Assembly (NCBI GenBank): GCA_002716945.1
Contig: PBCF01000002.1
Coordinates: forward strand, 577,605 to 641,604
DNA: 64,000 bases
Origin: Gammaproteobacteria bacterium
GTDB lineage: Bacteria > Pseudomonadota > Gammaproteobacteria > GCA-002705445 > GCA-002716945
Direction of reading: 5' to 3'
Below are positions 62,791 through 64,000 of this stretch, piece by piece. The translations under genes were made by a program, and so were the position numbers. The notes below the pieces were generated by a model. That model saw nothing but the letters and a program-made list of their open reading frames with translations, did not search any database and had not been told where the DNA came from. Each line of letters begins with the position of its first letter. Position 1 is the stretch's first letter.

Positions 62791-63612
62791 TCATTCCCTA
62801 AATTCATAAGAACTAAGGCCTCTGACAATAACATGTTTGAAGTGATTTGGGACCAAATTACCAACTTCTTTCGCCCTCTCTAAATTATCAAAGCTTAAAA
62901 ACCACGTATCTCCAGTACCGCTCATTCTAGCTTGTCCATATTGAGATAACCAATCTCTCACTCTAGATACTGTAGGATATCTTTTCACGACCATACTTTC
63001 AAATATATTATTAGTTTCACCAGATAAAAAATCTTCCATAGTTTTCTTTTTTGGCTTGTTTTGATTTTTTATCAAGCCATACATTTCTCTAGTAGAGATA
63101 TTATTGTCACAAAATATAAGGAGATACCAATTATCGTTCAGAACAACTGGTAAAATTTTCTCACCTCTTCCTTCGACCCATGCGCTTTGTCTCTGTAAAA
63201 AAAAGGGTACGTCGCTTCCAATTTTTAATGCTAATTTCGTTAAATTATTTCTAGATTCATCTATATTAAAAATTCTTAATAAAGCTAGTAATATTGTTGC
63301 GGCGTTTGAACTTCCACCTCCAAGTCCAGATCCTATTGGTATATTCTTAACTAAATTAATATTGGCTCCAAAATTTTTTATTTGATATGCAGATTTAAAA
63401 AGACTTATCGCTTCTAAAATCAGATTATCTCTCTCTAATTGTTTTTTATTAGATGATAAAATAATTTCATTATCATCCCTTTTTTCAAGATTTATTTCAT
63501 CATAAAAATCTATTAATTGAAATATGCTTTGAATATTATAATATCCATCAGTTCTTTTATCTAAAATATTAAGAAAAAGATTGAGTTTTGCCGGTGATTT
63601 AAAATGAAACAT
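62791..63612 (-). CDS. ispE: 4-diphosphocytidyl-2-C-methyl-D-erythritol kinase
   Basis: IspE phosphorylates CDP-methylerythritol in the MEP isoprenoid pathway begun by Dxs. The 273-residue GHMP kinase has SPAKLNLFLNILDKRTDGYY, the ATP loop IPIGSGLGGGSSNAATILLA, LALKIGSDVPFFLQ and ARMSGTGDTWFLSF. Length is slightly below E. coli. Its start overlaps the upstream TPR gene by 14 bases, without the usual lolB between. Confidence 0.95.
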   Translation of the reverse strand: MFHFKSPAKLNLFLNILDKRTDGYYNIQSIFQLIDFYDEINLEKRDDNEIILSSNKKQLERDNLILEAISLFKSAYQIKNFGANINLVKNIPIGSGLGGGSSNAATILLALLRIFNIDESRNNLTKLALKIGSDVPFFLQRQSAWVEGRGEKILPVVLNDNWYLLIFCDNNISTREMYGLIKNQNKPKKKTMEDFLSGETNNIFESMVVKRYPTVSRVRDWLSQYGQARMSGTGDTWFLSFDNLERAKEVGNLVPNHFKHVIVRGLSSYEFRE

Positions 63613-64000
63613 TCTTATGAAGTGCTGTTAGTTTTTTCAATAATTTCAAATTTTCCGGATTATCCTCTATTGCTGATTTCATAACTTCTAGTGATTTTTC
63701 ATATAACCCATTTTTTAACAAAACTTCACAATAATGTTCAATAATTTCAGGATCTTGATTTTTATTGTATGCAGATTCTATATAATATAATGCATTATTA
63801 AAATCACCTTTTTTATATAATACCCAACCCATACTATCTAAAATAGCGTAATTTCCTGGATCATATTCTAACGCCTTACTAATATAGTTATATGCTTCAT
63901 CATAGCGTTCAGTATTAATTAATAAACTGTATCCAAGTGCATTCAAAGCAACAGAATTTCGACTATCTATTGATAAGATATGTTGTAAATCTTTTTCCAT
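63599..64000 (-). CDS. Tetratricopeptide-repeat protein, 5' part beyond window
   Basis: The frame is open to the right edge, so only the C-terminal 133 or so residues are seen. They hold three to four TPRs: NSVALNALGYSLLINTERYD, AYNYISKALEYDPGNYAILD, SMGWVLYKKGDFNNALYYIE and the ends PEIIEHYCEVLLKNGLYEKS. The codon at 64000 is ATG but is probably internal. TPR proteins upstream of lolB-ispE in gammaproteobacteria are usually near 550 residues and exported. Partner unknown. Confidence 0.75.
   Translation of the reverse strand: MEKDLQHILSIDSRNSVALNALGYSLLINTERYDEAYNYISKALEYDPGNYAILDSMGWVLYKKGDFNNALYYIESAYNKNQDPEIIEHYCEVLLKNGLYEKSLEVMKSAIEDNPENLKLLKKLTALHKNVSF

Noticed and set aside
62647-62883. 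A 78-codon plus-strand frame
   Set aside because: It runs through the antisense of tRNA-Gln and the ends of prs and ispE.

Overview
The window is about 64 kb of very AT-rich, tightly packed bacterial chromosome. Gene content and order point to a streamlined gammaproteobacterium. Supporting blocks include rpsP-rimM-trmD-rplS, hda divergent from purM-purN, ispE-tRNA-Gln-prs-rplY-pth-ychF, tldD/pmbA, bamC-dapA, xseB-dxs, folK-dNK-panB-panC and a System I ccm cluster. Heptose genes (hldD, waaF) show an LPS outer membrane. Low GC, almost no intergenic DNA, and the absence of insertion sequences, prophage, CRISPR or pseudogenes resemble marine SUP05- or SAR86-grade genomes. The exact lineage cannot be fixed from this sequence.

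Layout. 1-5.4 kb: metallo-beta-lactamase-fold protein (cut by the window), fdhD, a FAH-family enzyme, a heptosyltransferase-like enzyme, two unknown envelope proteins, a Nudix hydrolase and a cold-shock protein. 5.5-10.8 kb: tRNA-Glu, a dienelactone-hydrolase-like enzyme, gltX, pmbA, tldD. 10.8-13.0 kb: a three-gene cassette of ArsS-type radical SAM enzyme plus TIGR04283- and TIGR04282-type glycosyltransferases, the arsenosugar signature. 13.0-18.9 kb: LPS-core and nucleotide-sugar genes (WaaE-like, GT4, UDP-xylose synthase, GT9, waaF, hldD). 19.0-26.1 kb: purE-purK, pantothenate genes, deoxynucleoside kinase, folK and the rpsP ribosomal operon. 26.3-31.7 kb: YpjD-like and CNNM membrane proteins, xseB, dxs, queD, folE2. 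31.7-41.7 kb: bamC, dapA, perM, a short proS, small envelope proteins, wrbA, hda, purM, purN, DUF3108, argG. 41.7-47.2 kb: molybdopterin genes (moaE, moaD, moaA, moeB), DUF1244, EamA, MOSC, CHCC zinc finger, hisI. 47.2-53.7 kb: an unexplained cluster with a lone RibD-type reductase, a divergent pyruvoyl-tetrahydropterin-synthase-like protein, a dehydrogenase, GT4, methyltransferase, flippase-like membrane protein, CDP-alcohol phosphatidyltransferase and YceI. 53.7-64 kb: O-methyltransferase, TrhO, ccmI-H-G-F-E-D, tRNA-Met, ychF, pth, rplY, prs, tRNA-Gln, ispE and a truncated TPR protein.

The strongest candidate for an undescribed system is the 47.4-53.7 kb cluster. Its membership suggests a modified reduced pterin, or related heterocycle, made in the cytoplasm, glycosylated and methylated, and joined to or moved with a lipid. 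FolE2 and a separate QueD elsewhere in the window show that dihydroneopterin triphosphate is available. Other notable points are a queD gene that seems to start with AUA, a prolyl-tRNA synthetase without its editing insertion, an S16 protein with a tandem decapeptide tail encoded by a perfect-register 30-bp DNA repeat, a ccmD gene of only 39 codons, clean absence of ispA, lolB and ffh from their usual places, and convergent genes that share palindromic stop codons.
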